NCBI GenBank assembly: GCA_016202555.1
Contig: JACQOL010000176.1
Coordinates: forward strand, 1 to 5,334
Length of the DNA: 5,334 nucleotides
Source of the DNA: Chloroflexota bacterium
Lineage (GTDB): Bacteria > Chloroflexota > Dehalococcoidia > Dehalococcoidales > UBA2162
Direction: 5' to 3'
The translations under genes and the position numbers were made by a program. How positions within the stretch are numbered: position 1 is the first letter of the stretch; each line of letters starts with the position of its first letter. Below, piece by piece: positions 4,632-5,334 of this stretch. A model generated the notes under the pieces. That model saw only the letters and a list, made by a program, of their open reading frames with translations. It did no database searches and was not told the origin of the DNA.

Positions 4632-5334
4632 ATGAAACAGGCAGTAATTCTAGCCGCTGGTGAAGGGCAAAGACTGAGGCCGTTTACGGTTACTAAGCCT
4701 AAGGCAATGCTGACTATTGCCGGTAAGCCGATACTCCAGTATGTAGTTGAGGCATTAGCTCAGAACGGTATCCGCCAAATTGTTATCGTGGTCGGCTATA
4801 AAAGGGGGCAGGTGTTTGACTATATGGGTGACGGGGAACGTTTTGGGGTTGACATAACTTATGTGACACAAGAAAAACAATTGGGGACGGCTCATGCTTT
4901 GTTGCAGGCTAAAGATGCCGTGGAGAATGAATTTCTGGTTCTGCCTGGCGATAACTTGATTGAAGCTGGTACTATTGCCCGTTTTGTGGCGATGAAGCCC
5001 AATGCATTGCTGATAAAAAAGGTTGATAACACAGCCAGATATGGAGTGGTGACTACTGATGACGATGTAGTGAAAGATATTGTGGAAAAGTCGAGAGAGG
5101 CTAAAGGTAACCTGATTAATACCAGCATTTACGCCTTTAGCCGGGAGGTCTTTGACTTTATTGAAAATGAGGTAGATATCCCCGATGTTATCAATAAGAT
5201 GTTAGCCCGGGGTTGTGCGATTGGTGCCCGGGAAACAGATGGCAGCTGGCTTGATGTTGTCTATCCCTGGGACATATTAAGTCTTAACGATGCTGTTCTT
5301 GGTCGAATTTTACTCAGTTTAGGAGGCTCTATTG
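4632..5334 (+). CDS. Second sugar-1-phosphate nucleotidyltransferase, paralogue of the preceding gene (partial, C-terminus outside window)
   Basis: The gene is open to the right edge: 234 codons plus one base are visible, with no stop. The N-terminal Rossmann-like nucleotidyltransferase domain shows LAAGEGQRLRP (7-17), TKPKAM with K24, VGYKRGQV (54-61), QLGTAHA (83-89), the metal-binding PGDN (105-108) and YPWDIL (211-216). It ends at LGGSI, where the preceding paralogue's beta-helix begins, so a C-terminal beta-helix probably follows. It lacks the RGEYEITD element of its neighbour and is about 6 residues shorter there, so its sugar specificity may differ. Candidates are UDP-GlcNAc/UDP-glucose-type or dTDP-glucose-type pyrophosphorylase; I cannot choose. 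The ATG start has AGGTG (4621-4625) overlapping the previous stop, 6 bases upstream, which suggests coupled translation. Its 5' end shares a 21-base identical stretch (4640-4660) with the preceding gene (3425-3445), evidence of tandem duplication. Confidence 0.85.
   Translation, partial: MKQAVILAAGEGQRLRPFTVTKPKAMLTIAGKPILQYVVEALAQNGIRQIVIVVGYKRGQVFDYMGDGERFGVDITYVTQEKQLGTAHALLQAKDAVENEFLVLPGDNLIEAGTIARFVAMKPNALLIKKVDNTARYGVVTTDDDVVKDIVEKSREAKGNLINTSIYAFSREVFDFIENEVDIPDVINKMLARGCAIGARETDGSWLDVVYPWDILSLNDAVLGRILLSLGGSI

Noticed and set aside
5321..5334. AGGAGG near the right edge as the ribosome binding site of a new gene
   Set aside because: It falls in frame as part of the second nucleotidyltransferase (L-G-G-S-I), which has no stop here and at this point matches the entry into the beta-helix of its paralogue.
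3420..5334. The two adjacent nucleotidyltransferase frames as one gene broken by a frameshift
   Set aside because: Each has its own complete N-terminal nucleotidyltransferase domain, start codon and ribosome binding site, so they are tandem paralogues.
1..5334. CRISPR array, insertion sequence, tRNA or defence system
   Set aside because: No regularly spaced direct repeats, transposase motifs, cloverleaf-like sequences or nuclease/toxin-type genes other than RuvC were seen.

Overview
The window looks like a compact bacterial chromosome segment with moderate GC content. It holds two divergent transcription units. My best guess for the source is a Chloroflexota bacterium of the Dehalococcoidia type. 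That rests on gene content only: an archaeal-style GlmM and GlmU pair, a DUF1616 surface-type protein, and a yebC-ruvC-ruvA cluster. No ribosomal RNA or other marker is present to settle it.

Left half, minus strand (1411 down to 1): yebC, ruvC and the first codons of ruvA are read in that order. A well-formed promoter (TTGACC, 17 bp, TACAAT) lies upstream of yebC. yebC and ruvC overlap by one base (TAGTG). Between ruvC and ruvA is a 120-base gap with two tight hairpins and no T-tract, so it looks like a palindromic repeat inside the operon rather than a terminator. RuvC and RuvA act at Holliday junctions; YebC is a conserved translation or transcription factor that often sits beside them.

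Centre (1412-1590): a divergent intergenic region holds the yebC promoter on the minus strand. On the plus strand it holds a weaker promoter whose -10 region overlaps a perfect 14-bp palindrome, a candidate operator.

Right half, plus strand (1591-5334): a small membrane-anchored DUF1616 protein is followed by glmM, an archaeal-type bifunctional glmU, and a second sugar nucleotidyltransferase cut by the window end. glmM probably has its own promoter (TTGACA, 18 bp, TAGAAT) so close to the ATG that its mRNA would be leaderless or nearly so. GlmM turns GlcN-6-P into GlcN-1-P, and the GlmU-like enzyme acetylates and uridylylates it to UDP-GlcNAc. The second nucleotidyltransferase is a tandem paralogue that may make a different sugar nucleotide. 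The set probably supplies activated sugars for the cell surface.

I found no mobile element gene, CRISPR array, tRNA, rRNA or defence system. The most interesting points are the archaeal-style amino-sugar pathway with tandem paralogues, the predicted leaderless glmM transcript, the hairpin pair inside the ruv operon, and the palindrome at the DUF1616 promoter.
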